A stretch of DNA of 64,000 bases. Origin: Pseudomonas sp. Root562. Lineage in GTDB: Bacteria > Pseudomonadota > Gammaproteobacteria > Pseudomonadales > Pseudomonadaceae. The stretch lies in NCBI RefSeq assembly GCF_001427125.1, contig NZ_LMGK01000025.1:551601-615600 (forward strand), in the 5' to 3' direction. This document shows positions 33,396-42,209 of the stretch, piece by piece (the first letter of the stretch is position 1; every line of letters begins with the position of its first letter). The position numbers and the translations under genes were made by a program. Under the pieces are notes generated by a model. The model was not told where the DNA came from and searched no databases. It saw only the letters and a program-made list of their open reading frames with translations.

Positions 33396-35884
33396 AGAAC
33401 TTCAACCCCCTGGCCGCACCGGTCTTCATTGCCCTGCTCGCGATCGTCTGCGGCGTGCTGGCGTTCACGCTGGACAGCTACTCGCTGCTGGTTTTCACCC
33501 TCTGCGCCCTGGCGGCGGTGGTCGGTGTGGGCCTCAATATCCTGATCGGCCTCAGTGGGCAGATATCCTTCGGGCATATCGCCTTCTACGCCATCGGTGC
33601 CTATGTATCGGCACTGCTGACACTGGCGGGCTGGCCGTTGTGGCTGGCCCTGCCCACGGCCGGTGCGGTAGCCGGACTGGTCGGCGCGCTGTTGGCGATT
33701 CCCGCTCTTCGGGTCAGCGGCCCGTACTTGGCGATGATCACCATCGCCTTCAGTTTTGTGGTGCATCACAGCCTGATCGAATGGCGGGACGTGACGGGCG
33801 GCTCCAACGGCTTGATGGGTATCCCGCTGCCGGAATTCGCCGGCCTTGATCCGGCGACTGTCCTCGCCCTGTTGGCCGGTGCGTTGATGATAGGCGCCCT
33901 GCTGTTTTACCAGCGCCTGAGCCACAGCAGTTGGGGCAAGGCCATGCGCGCGGTGAAAGCCTCGGAGATTGCCGCCCGCTCACTGGGCTTCAATCCGGTC
34001 ATCAGCAAAACCCTGGCGTTTGCCTTGTCGGCGGCATTGACCGGGCTGGCGGGTGGCTTGCTCGCGCCATTGCTGATGTTCATCAACCCTGAATCCTTCC
34101 CGTTCTCCCAATCCATTCTGTTTGTCCTGGCCGTGATCGTCGGCGGCAGCGGCATGCTGTTCGGACCGTTGATTGGCGCACTGCTGATCGTGCTGGTGCC
34201 GGAACTGCTGTCCGACTTTGCCGAGTACCGCCTGCTGATCTTTTCCGTGCTCCTGCTATTGGTGCTCTGGATCGCGCCCAACGGCCTGCTCGGCGCCCTC
34301 GCCCGACGCTGGATCAAACCGCCTCGCTTGCTGCCACCGACGCGCATCGATCAGCAACGCATCGCCGCGCATTTGCGCAGTCGTGGCCCGTCTTCAGGCT
34401 TGCGGGTCAGTGACATAGGCATTCGCTTCGGCGGCGTGCAGGCCGCGCAGCATGTCAGCCTGCATGCACCTGCCGGCAGCATCACCAGCATCATCGGCCC
34501 CAACGGCGCGGGTAAAACCACCGTGCTCAACATGATCAGCGGGTTCTATGTGCCGGACAGCGGCCAGATCGAATTGCAACAGCCATTGGCGGGCCTGCCG
34601 GCCTGGAAAAGCGCCCGGGCCGGCATCGCCCGCACCTATCAGACCACCCTGCTGTTCGGCGAAATGTCGGTGCTGGACAATCTGCTGGTCGCGATGCAGA
34701 AGGGTCGCCTGGGCCTGCCGTTCAGCCTTGCCACCGACGAGCAGCGAAGCCTGGCGCTGGATCTGCTGGCACTGGTGGGCTACCGCGGCGAGGTGAACAT
34801 TGCCGCCGAGGACTTGCCCCATGTGGATCGCCGCCTGGTGGAAATCGCCCGCGCACTGGCCACCGCGCCTGCGGTCCTGTTGCTGGATGAACCGGCAGCG
34901 GGTCTGAGCCGCCGCGACACCGATGATCTGGCCGTTCTGCTGCGCAAGCTGGCGGATTTTGGCCTCACGGTGATTCTGGTCGAGCACGACATGGCGCTGG
35001 TCATGTCGGTGTCCGAGCACCTGTTGGTGCTCGACGCGGGCAAGCCTATCGCCGCAGGTCCGCCGGCTGAAATCCGCCGTAACCAGCAGGTGATCGCCGC
35101 GTACCTGGGCGGCACCGAGTATCAGGCCACGCCGCGCGAACAGGCCTGGAATGGCAGCCGCGATGCGCGCCTGTTCGTCAAGGACCTGGTCATCGACTAT
35201 GGCGCGTCAGCGGTGGTCGACAAGGTCAACCTGCTGGTCAATCCCGGCGAGCTGGTGGCGATTCTCGGCGCCAACGGCGCGGGCAAATCGAGCATCCTGC
35301 AATGCCTGGCCGGCCTGCATCGCGCCAGCAGCGGCAGCATCCTGCTGGATAACGAAAACATCGAACAGGCCAACGCCAGCACCGTCGCGGCAAAAGGCCT
35401 GGCGCTGGTACCCGAAGGCCGCCAGGTATTCCCTTACCTGAGTGTGCGCGACAACCTGTTGCTGGGTGGGTATTCACGCCGCGAAGCCTTCGACGCCGAC
35501 GCGGAAATCGAGGCCATCCTCAAGCGCTTCCCGCGCCTTCGAGACCGCATCGACAACCCGGCCGGGCTGCTTTCCGGTGGCGAACAACAAATGGTCGCGG
35601 TGGGTCGCGGCCTGATGGCCAAGCCAAAAGTCCTGTTGCTGGATGAACCTTCACTGGGCTTGTCGCCGGCCATGATCGGCGAGCTGTACGACGCACTGGC
35701 CGCACTGCGCGACGAAGGCGTGACCATCCTGCTGGTGGATCAAATGGCCAACCTGGCCCTTCAGGTGGCGGATCGCGCCTATGTGCTGGAAACCGGGAGC
35801 ATTGTCAAAGCCGCCAGCGCCGCAGAGTTGCGCGACGATCAGGCGTTGGCTGCCGCTTACCTGGGTGAAGGAGCCGTCGCATGA
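33392..35884 (+). CDS. Fused ABC transporter: LivM permease + LivG ATPase + LivF ATPase
   Basis: 830 residues in one uninterrupted frame. Residues 1 to about 310 are a LivM permease (LSGQISFGHIAFYAIGAYVS). About 330-580 is an ATPase with Walker A GPNGAGKTT (369-377) and Walker B LLLDEP near 496, but the signature reads LPHVDRRLVEIARALA and lacks the LSGGQ glycines. About 590-830 is a second ATPase with GANGAGKSS (626-634), intact LLSGGEQQMVAVGRGL and LLLDEPSLGL. Normally these are three proteins. One polypeptide would force a fixed asymmetric ATPase pair. It overlaps the next gene by ATGA. Confidence 0.92.
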   Translation: MKNFNPLAAPVFIALLAIVCGVLAFTLDSYSLLVFTLCALAAVVGVGLNILIGLSGQISFGHIAFYAIGAYVSALLTLAGWPLWLALPTAGAVAGLVGALLAIPALRVSGPYLAMITIAFSFVVHHSLIEWRDVTGGSNGLMGIPLPEFAGLDPATVLALLAGALMIGALLFYQRLSHSSWGKAMRAVKASEIAARSLGFNPVISKTLAFALSAALTGLAGGLLAPLLMFINPESFPFSQSILFVLAVIVGGSGMLFGPLIGALLIVLVPELLSDFAEYRLLIFSVLLLLVLWIAPNGLLGALARRWIKPPRLLPPTRIDQQRIAAHLRSRGPSSGLRVSDIGIRFGGVQAAQHVSLHAPAGSITSIIGPNGAGKTTVLNMISGFYVPDSGQIELQQPLAGLPAWKSARAGIARTYQTTLLFGEMSVLDNLLVAMQKGRLGLPFSLATDEQRSLALDLLALVGYRGEVNIAAEDLPHVDRRLVEIARALATAPAVLLLDEPAAGLSRRDTDDLAVLLRKLADFGLTVILVEHDMALVMSVSEHLLVLDAGKPIAAGPPAEIRRNQQVIAAYLGGTEYQATPREQAWNGSRDARLFVKDLVIDYGASAVVDKVNLLVNPGELVAILGANGAGKSSILQCLAGLHRASSGSILLDNENIEQANASTVAAKGLALVPEGRQVFPYLSVRDNLLLGGYSRREAFDADAEIEAILKRFPRLRDRIDNPAGLLSGGEQQMVAVGRGLMAKPKVLLLDEPSLGLSPAMIGELYDALAALRDEGVTILLVDQMANLALQVADRAYVLETGSIVKAASAAELRDDQALAAAYLGEGAVA

Positions 35885-37110
35885 GCGCCTTGAAAATCAT
35901 CAATGCCCGACTGCCTGACGAGCGCGCCAATAGCGAGATTCATGTCGAGAACGGCTACTTCGTCGCCGCCTTCAGTAAGGACACACGCCATTGGCAAACC
36001 CTTGACCTGCAGGGCCAATTGATGATGCCGGGCCTGATCGAAACCCACTTGCATCTGGACAAGGCCTGCATCATGCAACGCTGCCAGCTGCATGAAGGCA
36101 CGCTGGCTGAGGCCGTGGCGCAAACCCGGGCAGCAAAAGCCGAATTCACTGAAGACGATGTCTATCGGCGCGGTGCCCGGGTAATGGACAAGGCGATTGT
36201 CCAAGGCACGACGCATATCCGGACCCATGTCGAGCTGGACCCGCAGATTGGCCTGACCGGGTTCAATGCCATTCGCCGCTTGCAAGCCGATTATGCCTGG
36301 GCCATCAGCCTGGAAATCTGCGTGTTCCCCCAGGAGGGTTTGCTGAACAATCCGGGGACTGAAGCGCTGCTGTGCCAGGCACTGGAAAGCGGCGCCACCG
36401 TACTCGGCGGCTGTCCCTATATGGACAGTGACCCGAACGGGCAGATCCAGCGCCTGTTCGAACTGGCGGTGCGCTACGACTGCGACCTGGACCTGCACCT
36501 GGATTTCGACCTGAATCCCGAAGGCATGACCGTCATGGAGGTGGCACGCTGCACGCAGCTGCATGGCTGGGGCGGACGCGTCACCGTCGGCCACGCGACC
36601 AAGCTGTCGACCTTGCCCCGGGAACCCCTGACGGTGCTTGGCCTGCACCTGGCGCAAGCGGGCGTGCAGGTGACTTGCCTGCCCAGCACCGATCTGTTCC
36701 TGATGGGTCGCGAGGCGTTTCACAACAAACCCAGAGGACTGGCGCCACTGGCGCATCTGCACGCTTGCGGCGTGACCTGTTCGGTGTCCACCAACAACAT
36801 CGGCAACCCGTTCACGCCCTATGGCGACGCGTCGTTGATCCGCCAGGCCAACCTGTTCGCCAACGTCAGCCAGATGGGCACGGCGGCGCAACTGCGGCAA
36901 TGCCTGGCGTGGGTATCCAGCGAGGCGGCGCGTATGCTGAGGTTGTCCGATTACGGCCTGCTGCCAGGCTGCCGCGCCGATTTCATTGTGTTCGACGCGC
37001 CCTCGCCGGCGGCGGTCATCGCTGAAATATGCGCACCGGTCATGGGCTTCAAGGGAGGGCTTCAGACGTTCAGCCGGCCGGCGGGAACGTTGCTGAAGCC
37101 GAGTGCTTAA
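35881..37110 (+). CDS. Amidohydrolase-superfamily protein, cytosine deaminase/cyclic amide hydrolase-like
   Basis: 409 residues. The metal-binding HxH is in GLIETHLHLDK (His56, His58); further ligands are expected from DLDLHLDFDL and VTVGHATKLS. In close relatives a metal-binding Asp sits in a S-D-N-I-x-D-P-F segment; here the segment is STNNIGNPFTPYGD, so both aspartates are asparagine. It may still bind metal through Asn, or its chemistry has changed. Relatives deaminate cytosine or triazine rings (for example AtzC). It is the last gene of the transporter operon and shares its last bases (TTAA) with the convergent GntR gene. Confidence 0.8.
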   Translation: MSALKIINARLPDERANSEIHVENGYFVAAFSKDTRHWQTLDLQGQLMMPGLIETHLHLDKACIMQRCQLHEGTLAEAVAQTRAAKAEFTEDDVYRRGARVMDKAIVQGTTHIRTHVELDPQIGLTGFNAIRRLQADYAWAISLEICVFPQEGLLNNPGTEALLCQALESGATVLGGCPYMDSDPNGQIQRLFELAVRYDCDLDLHLDFDLNPEGMTVMEVARCTQLHGWGGRVTVGHATKLSTLPREPLTVLGLHLAQAGVQVTCLPSTDLFLMGREAFHNKPRGLAPLAHLHACGVTCSVSTNNIGNPFTPYGDASLIRQANLFANVSQMGTAAQLRQCLAWVSSEAARMLRLSDYGLLPGCRADFIVFDAPSPAAVIAEICAPVMGFKGGLQTFSRPAGTLLKPSA

Positions 37111-37799
37111 TCGATCAACGCCTGCTTGAGGTTGAATTCCTCGGGCACGCTTTCTTCCAGGGCCAACTGCCCTTCCAGTTCATCCAGGTGTTCGAGCATG
37201 ACGGCGACGGCTCTTTCATTGTCGCCATTTTCCAGCGCGGTAATGATCTCCTGATGTTCATCCGAGGCGCAGGATGGCACGTCATTGCGCTGGTACAGCG
37301 CGACGATCAATGAACTGCGCACCATCAGGTTGGCGAGGATATCGCTCAGCACGGCATTGCCACTGATCTCGCCGAGCAGCAGGTGAAACTCGCTCAGCTC
37401 GCGGACGATGGCACGTCGATCGGTGTCGTTGGTGGCTTTGCGTTCGTTGTTCATGTGCCGGGCGATGCGCTGCCGGTGTTTGCGCATCCCTGCCGGGGTG
37501 ATGGCCTCGACCATCGCCCGCTCGATGGCGCGACGCGCGCTGAAGATATCCCGCGCTTCCTTTGCCGTCGGCTGAGCAACCATGGCGCCGCGATTGGCTT
37601 CGATGGTCACCACCTTTTGCATCGCCAGCCGCTGCAACGCCACCTGCACATGATTGCGGTTGGCCTGCAGGGTTTCGACAATGTGTGCTTCTACCAATCG
37701 AGTGCCAGGCGGCAGGCGATGCTGGGCGATAGCCTTGAACAGCGCATCGACGATGCGTTGCACTTCAAGCTGTTTGGCGGTGACAGTGCTCAAGCCCAT
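37107..37799 (-). CDS. GntR-family regulator with FCD ligand domain
   Basis: 230 residues from the ATG at 37799 (AGAGGA just upstream); the frame is open 20 codons further without family features. The winged helix covers residues 5-75 (IVDALFKAIAQHRLPPGTRL, VALQRLAMQKVVTIEANRGA). The all-helical FCD effector domain follows (FSARRAIERAMVEAI, ELSEFHLLLGEISGN). It sits inside the cluster, convergent with the transporter operon and in line with the enzyme gene at 37913. It is the obvious candidate to bind the TTGCTAGCAA-type palindromes at both outer promoters. Confidence 0.88.
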   Translation of the reverse strand: MGLSTVTAKQLEVQRIVDALFKAIAQHRLPPGTRLVEAHIVETLQANRNHVQVALQRLAMQKVVTIEANRGAMVAQPTAKEARDIFSARRAIERAMVEAITPAGMRKHRQRIARHMNNERKATNDTDRRAIVRELSEFHLLLGEISGNAVLSDILANLMVRSSLIVALYQRNDVPSCASDEHQEIITALENGDNERAVAVMLEHLDELEGQLALEESVPEEFNLKQALID

Positions 37800-37912
37800 C
37801 CATTCCTCTGTTGTCCAGAAAGCCTCAGGCCAATACGCAAGGCTGCGGATGGCGGGCAATCGGCGGCATTATCCGCCAGCGGCATGAACCCGGCAAATGC
37901 CCCGCTCACGAC

Positions 37913-39484
37913 TCAGCCCGCCTGACCCAGGCCCGCGCCCTCGCCCCGTGGGTCATGCATGGCTCTGCGCAGGCCATCGGCATCGATGGCGATGATCCCG
38001 GCGTGGCCGGTCATGGGGCTGCGGGCCGGGATGATTTCCACCTCATGCCCCAGCATCCCAAGGCCCTCAATCGTGTTAGCCGCCATGTCGCCTTCCAGCT
38101 TGAGATTGTCCGTGCTGTCGAAAAAACTGCGCCCCAACAAAAAGCGCGGGGTTTGCAGGGCCTGGTCAATGGGCTGCTGATAGTCGATCAGTTGGGTCGC
38201 CAGGACCATCTGGGTCTGCGGTTGACCATCGCCCCCCTGGGTGCCGAAGAACCAGCGTCGGCCATCGTCAGCCAGATAGCAGGACGGATTGAGCGTGTGC
38301 GCCGGACGCTTGCCGGGAGCCCAGCCATTGACGTGCCCGGGATTCGCGTTGAAGCCGGCAGCGCGGTTCTGCCACAGCACGCCGGTGTCACCCAGAACGC
38401 AGCCCGAGCCGAAGTCATGAAACAGGCTCTGGATCAGGCAGGCTGTACGCCCCTGGGCATCGGTCGCGGCCATCCAGACTGTATCGGCCGGGCGCCCCGG
38501 CTCAGTCCAGGGTGCAGCACGCTGGTCGTCGATGGCATCGGCATAGGCTTGAATCTGCACGCTTTCGAGACTGGCGGCAAAATCCCAGGGCTTGCTCAGC
38601 GGATCGCACAACTGCGCATTGCGCCGCAGCAACCCCTGCTTGATGGCTTCGACCAGATAGTGATAGTACAGCGCGCTGCCGTTGCCGACTTGCGCCAGCG
38701 GCTTGTGTTGCAGCGCAGCCATGGCCTGCAACGTGTAAAGGCCTTGGCACGGCGGCGCGACATTGTAGAGTCGTCCATCGCGGTATCGCACGGAAATCGG
38801 TGCGACTTCAGGGGCGCGGGTCGCGGCCAGATCGGCAGCGGTCAAGCCGCACCCAAGGCGATCGAACGCAGCCCCGAAAGCCTCAGCCAGTTCGCCGTGG
38901 TAGAAATCCTCGACGCCGTGTTTCGCCAGATGGCGAAGGGTGTTGGCGAGCTCGGGCTGGCGCAGGTTATCGCCCTCGCGCAGCCAGCGCCCGTCGGTCT
39001 TGCACAGGTGATGCAGGTCCGGCAATTGCTCGATCAGCGGCTGGCGCAGGGTTTGCCAGAACAATTGCGATTGCGAAACCACGACACCGGCATCGGCCAC
39101 GCTCGCTGCGTCTACCAACAGATCAGCCCAGCCCAGCCTGGAGCCCCACTCATGACGACTGATGTCTGCTGCGGTCTTCCAGCTCGCCATCGCGCCCGCG
39201 GTGCTGGCCACCGAAGCCGGACCTCGCACGGTGATGGATCCGCCCTCAGGCAAACGCTGCCCGGCCTGGCCGATCCCCACGATGGTGCGCACCTTGCTGT
39301 CGTGGATCATCCACAGGGCATCGCCACCCAGACCGGTCATGTGCGGGAAAACCGCTGCAAGCATGGCACTGGCGGCCAGCATCGCATCGATGGCCGTTCC
39401 GCCCGCCTCCAGAACCCGCATGCCGGTGGCGCTGGCATCGGCATGGGGCGTACAGATCACGGCACGACTGGAGGTAGCGATCAT
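37913..39484 (-). CDS. Gamma-glutamyltransferase-family Ntn-hydrolase, oxamate amidohydrolase (HpxW)-like
   Basis: 523 residues, without a signal peptide, so cytoplasmic, unlike periplasmic Ggt. The precursor should cut itself before Thr335 (GRPAD-TVWMAATDAQG), making the nucleophile of the small subunit. HDFGSGCVLGDTGVLWQNRA and HTLNPSCYLADDGRRWFFGT with GGDGQPQTQMVLATQLIDYQ follow. Length and these blocks fit HpxW, the oxamate amidohydrolase of allantoin catabolism, better than true gamma-glutamyl transpeptidases. Upstream lie the second pair of palindromes. It probably acts on a product of the amidohydrolase at 35881. Confidence 0.82.
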   Translation of the reverse strand: MIATSSRAVICTPHADASATGMRVLEAGGTAIDAMLAASAMLAAVFPHMTGLGGDALWMIHDSKVRTIVGIGQAGQRLPEGGSITVRGPASVASTAGAMASWKTAADISRHEWGSRLGWADLLVDAASVADAGVVVSQSQLFWQTLRQPLIEQLPDLHHLCKTDGRWLREGDNLRQPELANTLRHLAKHGVEDFYHGELAEAFGAAFDRLGCGLTAADLAATRAPEVAPISVRYRDGRLYNVAPPCQGLYTLQAMAALQHKPLAQVGNGSALYYHYLVEAIKQGLLRRNAQLCDPLSKPWDFAASLESVQIQAYADAIDDQRAAPWTEPGRPADTVWMAATDAQGRTACLIQSLFHDFGSGCVLGDTGVLWQNRAAGFNANPGHVNGWAPGKRPAHTLNPSCYLADDGRRWFFGTQGGDGQPQTQMVLATQLIDYQQPIDQALQTPRFLLGRSFFDSTDNLKLEGDMAANTIEGLGMLGHEVEIIPARSPMTGHAGIIAIDADGLRRAMHDPRGEGAGLGQAG

Positions 39485-39501
39485 GGTTCAAGGCCTCTTT
39501 T

Positions 39502-39533
39502 TTGCTAGCTATCGATATGAATATTGTTAGCAA
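39502..39533. promoter_or_regulatory. Paired palindromes upstream of the HpxW-like gene, candidate GntR operator
   Basis: TTGCTAGC (39502-39509) and TTGTTAGCAA (39524-39533) have centres about 22 bp apart and start 18 bp upstream of the ATG at 39484. They match the pair at 31283-31313 in core, number and spacing. Confidence 0.55.
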
Positions 39534-39691
39534 AGCAAGATGTATGCCTTTTACCCTGCGGCAGACGGGGTGGCGTCCAGCGTCAAACCCTTTTGAACGT
39601 CAACCAGGCCCCCCAAAACAAGCTATTGAAGAGATCCGGCGTCGTTCAACAGTTTTTGAACCGCCACCTCGGAAATGCAGTTTTCTGCGCC

Positions 39692-40645
39692 TTAGTTTTT
39701 CTCGGCACTGACCTGGCCGGTATACTTGGGCAGATTAATTTCCACATCAGCTTTTTGTTGCAGGCCTAGTTCCATAAGGCGGCCGATATGGTGTTGGGCG
39801 GCAGGGCGTCGAACAGAGTTGAGAAAAGCGGGCCATTCCTTCCCGACGTCTTCATTTGAAGGGAGGGAAGCTACATTCACCAGTTCCTTGATCTCGCCCA
39901 GAGATTGCTTGTCGAAGGTGGCGATACGGCGGGCCAGAGCATCGACGAAGCTGTTCAGCTCGTTTTCGGGAAAGCTGCGGTTTACGTAACCATAACGCTC
40001 GGCCAGCTTGCCGTCGATGTCGTTACCGCTTAGCAGGACCTCTAATGCACGGCCGCGGCCGATAAGACGTGGCAGGCGCGCCATTGGGCCTCCGCCTGGG
40101 ACAAAGCCGGCGCCAATTTCAAATTGGGAAAGCACTGCCTTGTCGCTGGCAAAACGCATATCGCTGGCCAAGGCCAGTTCACTGCCCACGCCAGAGGCGC
40201 GGCCGTTGATCATCGCGATGGAAACCACTGGGGACTTACTCAGGCGTACCAACATGTCCGGAAGGGGCGGCAGGCCGGTCTTCCCGTTGGGCATTTCCAG
40301 GGTCCGCTCCAGAGGCTCGGCGAAGTCGTAGTGGGTTAGGAAAAAGCCAGGCACCTTGCTTTCAAAAACCACCACCTTGAGTTTGGTGTCGTTTTCTATC
40401 GCGCTGACCACCTTCTCGAACTGCAAGGTAGAATCCGGACCATATATGTTGAAAGGCGGGTTGTTGATCTGCACTCGCCAGTATTCCGGACTGATCTTGT
40501 CAATGAGAAACTGGTTGGGGGAGGAACTGGCGGATTTTGGGGGACTGGTAGCAGGGTCGGCGGCAAGGGCTTGACCAACTATGGTACTCCCGCCCAACAG
40601 CATGCTAAAGGCGAGAGTGGCGCTTACGATACGTCGTGATTTCAT
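39692..40645 (-). CDS. Exported enoyl-CoA hydratase/isomerase-like (crotonase fold) protein
   Basis: 317 residues. The first 28 residues are a good signal peptide (MKSRRIVSATLAFSMLLGGS to ALA). The crotonase core follows from about residue 45: EYWRVQINNPPFNIYG, then the oxyanion-hole segment INGRASGVGSELALASDMRF and the second FEIGAGFVPGGGPMARLPRL. CoA thioesters are not found in the periplasm, so a normal hydratase role is unlikely. Acid residues typical of hydratases are not evident. It is a single gene without close partners. Confidence 0.8.
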   Translation of the reverse strand: MKSRRIVSATLAFSMLLGGSTIVGQALAADPATSPPKSASSSPNQFLIDKISPEYWRVQINNPPFNIYGPDSTLQFEKVVSAIENDTKLKVVVFESKVPGFFLTHYDFAEPLERTLEMPNGKTGLPPLPDMLVRLSKSPVVSIAMINGRASGVGSELALASDMRFASDKAVLSQFEIGAGFVPGGGPMARLPRLIGRGRALEVLLSGNDIDGKLAERYGYVNRSFPENELNSFVDALARRIATFDKQSLGEIKELVNVASLPSNEDVGKEWPAFLNSVRRPAAQHHIGRLMELGLQQKADVEINLPKYTGQVSAEKN

Positions 40646-41225
40646 AATGGTGGAACTCCAATTTTATGGAATGAACAACGATGAATTGACCTGATTTCTG
40701 TTCAGGACCACGAGCACCGGTTGATGCTCGAATTAGCAGTACCGTTTTGGCAAATATAGGCGCGATGTGGTCATGTTTATGTGCAACTTGGTGATACCCC
40801 CTTCTGCCGGCCAGCCAACATCGCCGGTTTTTTATGGAAAGTTGAACTTGGCTGTGCTTCAGGAGAACGATGGGGTCACTATATTTATGATGATCATCAA
40901 GATAAACGGACGATCTGAAATATCAGTTAATACATGGCGTAACTAATCAGCTAAAACTTCAGGAGGGATGGGCTATCGAATCCGAAGTGTCGATTGGGGA
41001 ATTGCCTAAGCGCTGCTGTTCTGCTCAGTGCAGCTGCCCCAATTCATAGAAAGCTGCCTGTGATGTGTGTCTACGAGTGTAGTGCGGTTCACGGAGCTTG
41101 CTCGACAGGCTGCATTTGATCTTCAAGGCGAGGCGGCTATGCAGTGCATAACGCAGACCAAGGGGGAAACCGCTCCGGTGCACGCCTTTGGATAGGCCAT
41201 GCTCATCTGTACCAATGCTCGTGGT
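40646..41225. other. Long intergenic region without recognisable gene
   Basis: About 580 bp, noticeably lower in GC than its surroundings. A short stem CCGGC/GCCGG followed by six T (40807-40833, + strand) could be a stray terminator. I found no protein family, RNA gene or repeat in it. The shift in composition suggests a scar or an old insertion. Confidence 0.4.
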
Positions 41226-41396
41226 TTAGGGCGTTAAGCCGAAATCGCTAACGTACGAAACGCCTGAACGATTTAGCCAATCTGTTGCATCGACCGGTTG
41301 AATCCACAGCCAAAAGTAGTCGCTCGGAGGTGTCAGATAAATCAGGGAAGAGTCAACCAAAAACGCCTTGGGTGGCTCAGGCAAATCGGGCGTCAT
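41226..41396 (-). CDS. Small ORF translationally coupled to the K+ channel gene
   Basis: 56 codons, from an ATG that overlaps the channel stop (ATGA at 41393-41396) to TAA at 41226. The product starts MTPDLPEPPKAFLVDSSLIY and contains PPSDYFWLWIQPVDATDWLN; it has no membrane helix or known domain. The exact start-stop overlap is what argues for a real gene. It could still be chance. Confidence 0.45.
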   Translation of the reverse strand: MTPDLPEPPKAFLVDSSLIYLTPPSDYFWLWIQPVDATDWLNRSGVSYVSDFGLTP

Positions 41397-42091
41397 CTGG
41401 CCTGATGCGACGGATAAATACCGGCAAGCCGCGCTATCACGACCCCCACGTAAAAGACGCCTGAAAATTCTTCGACCATCACCAGTGAGCGGGCATGGTT
41501 GGTGATCGGGATAATATCCCCGTAACCGGTGGTCGTGAGCGTCGTGAAGCTGAAATAGATCAGTTTGAAGAAAGTGCCGGGCTGTCTGAAATCGAAGTTG
41601 CCAGGGCCGAATGAGCCAGCGGCGGAAATCTCGACCAGGGCATAGATGAAGGACCAAACGAAGGCCAGCATGATGTAGCCCGCAAGTGCGCCATGCAGCT
41701 TGTCCGCTGTAATCGGCCCGCGCTTGAGAAGGTAGCGCAGTACCCCGCTGAACGAAACCGTAAGAGACACCGCATAGGTTATCCCTGCAAGTTCAAGAGT
41801 CGAGATACTCTCGGTCCACAAGGCCGCCCATTGAAGGCCAATCCCGAGCAACGCCAGGCACAGTTTGAGGATGAATCCGGGTCGGGTCTGCCGGGTGGCG
41901 AAAGCGCCCACGAGCAGCACAGCCGAAAACAGAATGCCGAGCAACATGCGAGCAATCAGCCCCTCCTCAAGAAAGGGGAACAGGAGGATCAATCCCAGTA
42001 AAAGCAGCAACAGATAAGTGCAGGGCCCTAGCCCTATTACCATCTGAGCTAAATCCGCGTCGGATTCGGCTTTATCTTGCGGGCTTGTCAT
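41393..42091 (-). CDS. Two-pore-helix type potassium ion channel
   Basis: 232 residues from the ATG at 42091. Six hydrophobic stretches are seen; the last two frame the pore loop FSFTTLTTTGYGDIIP with the K+ selectivity filter TTGYGD. No cytoplasmic RCK/TrkA-N domain follows, so it is a simple voltage-independent or weakly gated channel. The frame is open upstream for 42 codons that overlap the diguanylate cyclase gene and have no family features. It is probably in one operon with that gene, whose end is 119 bp upstream. Confidence 0.85.
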   Translation of the reverse strand: MTSPQDKAESDADLAQMVIGLGPCTYLLLLLLGLILLFPFLEEGLIARMLLGILFSAVLLVGAFATRQTRPGFILKLCLALLGIGLQWAALWTESISTLELAGITYAVSLTVSFSGVLRYLLKRGPITADKLHGALAGYIMLAFVWSFIYALVEISAAGSFGPGNFDFRQPGTFFKLIYFSFTTLTTTGYGDIIPITNHARSLVMVEEFSGVFYVGVVIARLAGIYPSHQAR

Positions 42092-42209
42092 ACCAGATTC
42101 CCAGAGGTTGAAGTAACGCACGTGACCTGACAAGACCAAGCGCGACGGGGTCCAGTTGTGCATGATAGCCCCAGAAACACAACTGACTTGTCCAATGCCC
42201 GCGCAAGCC

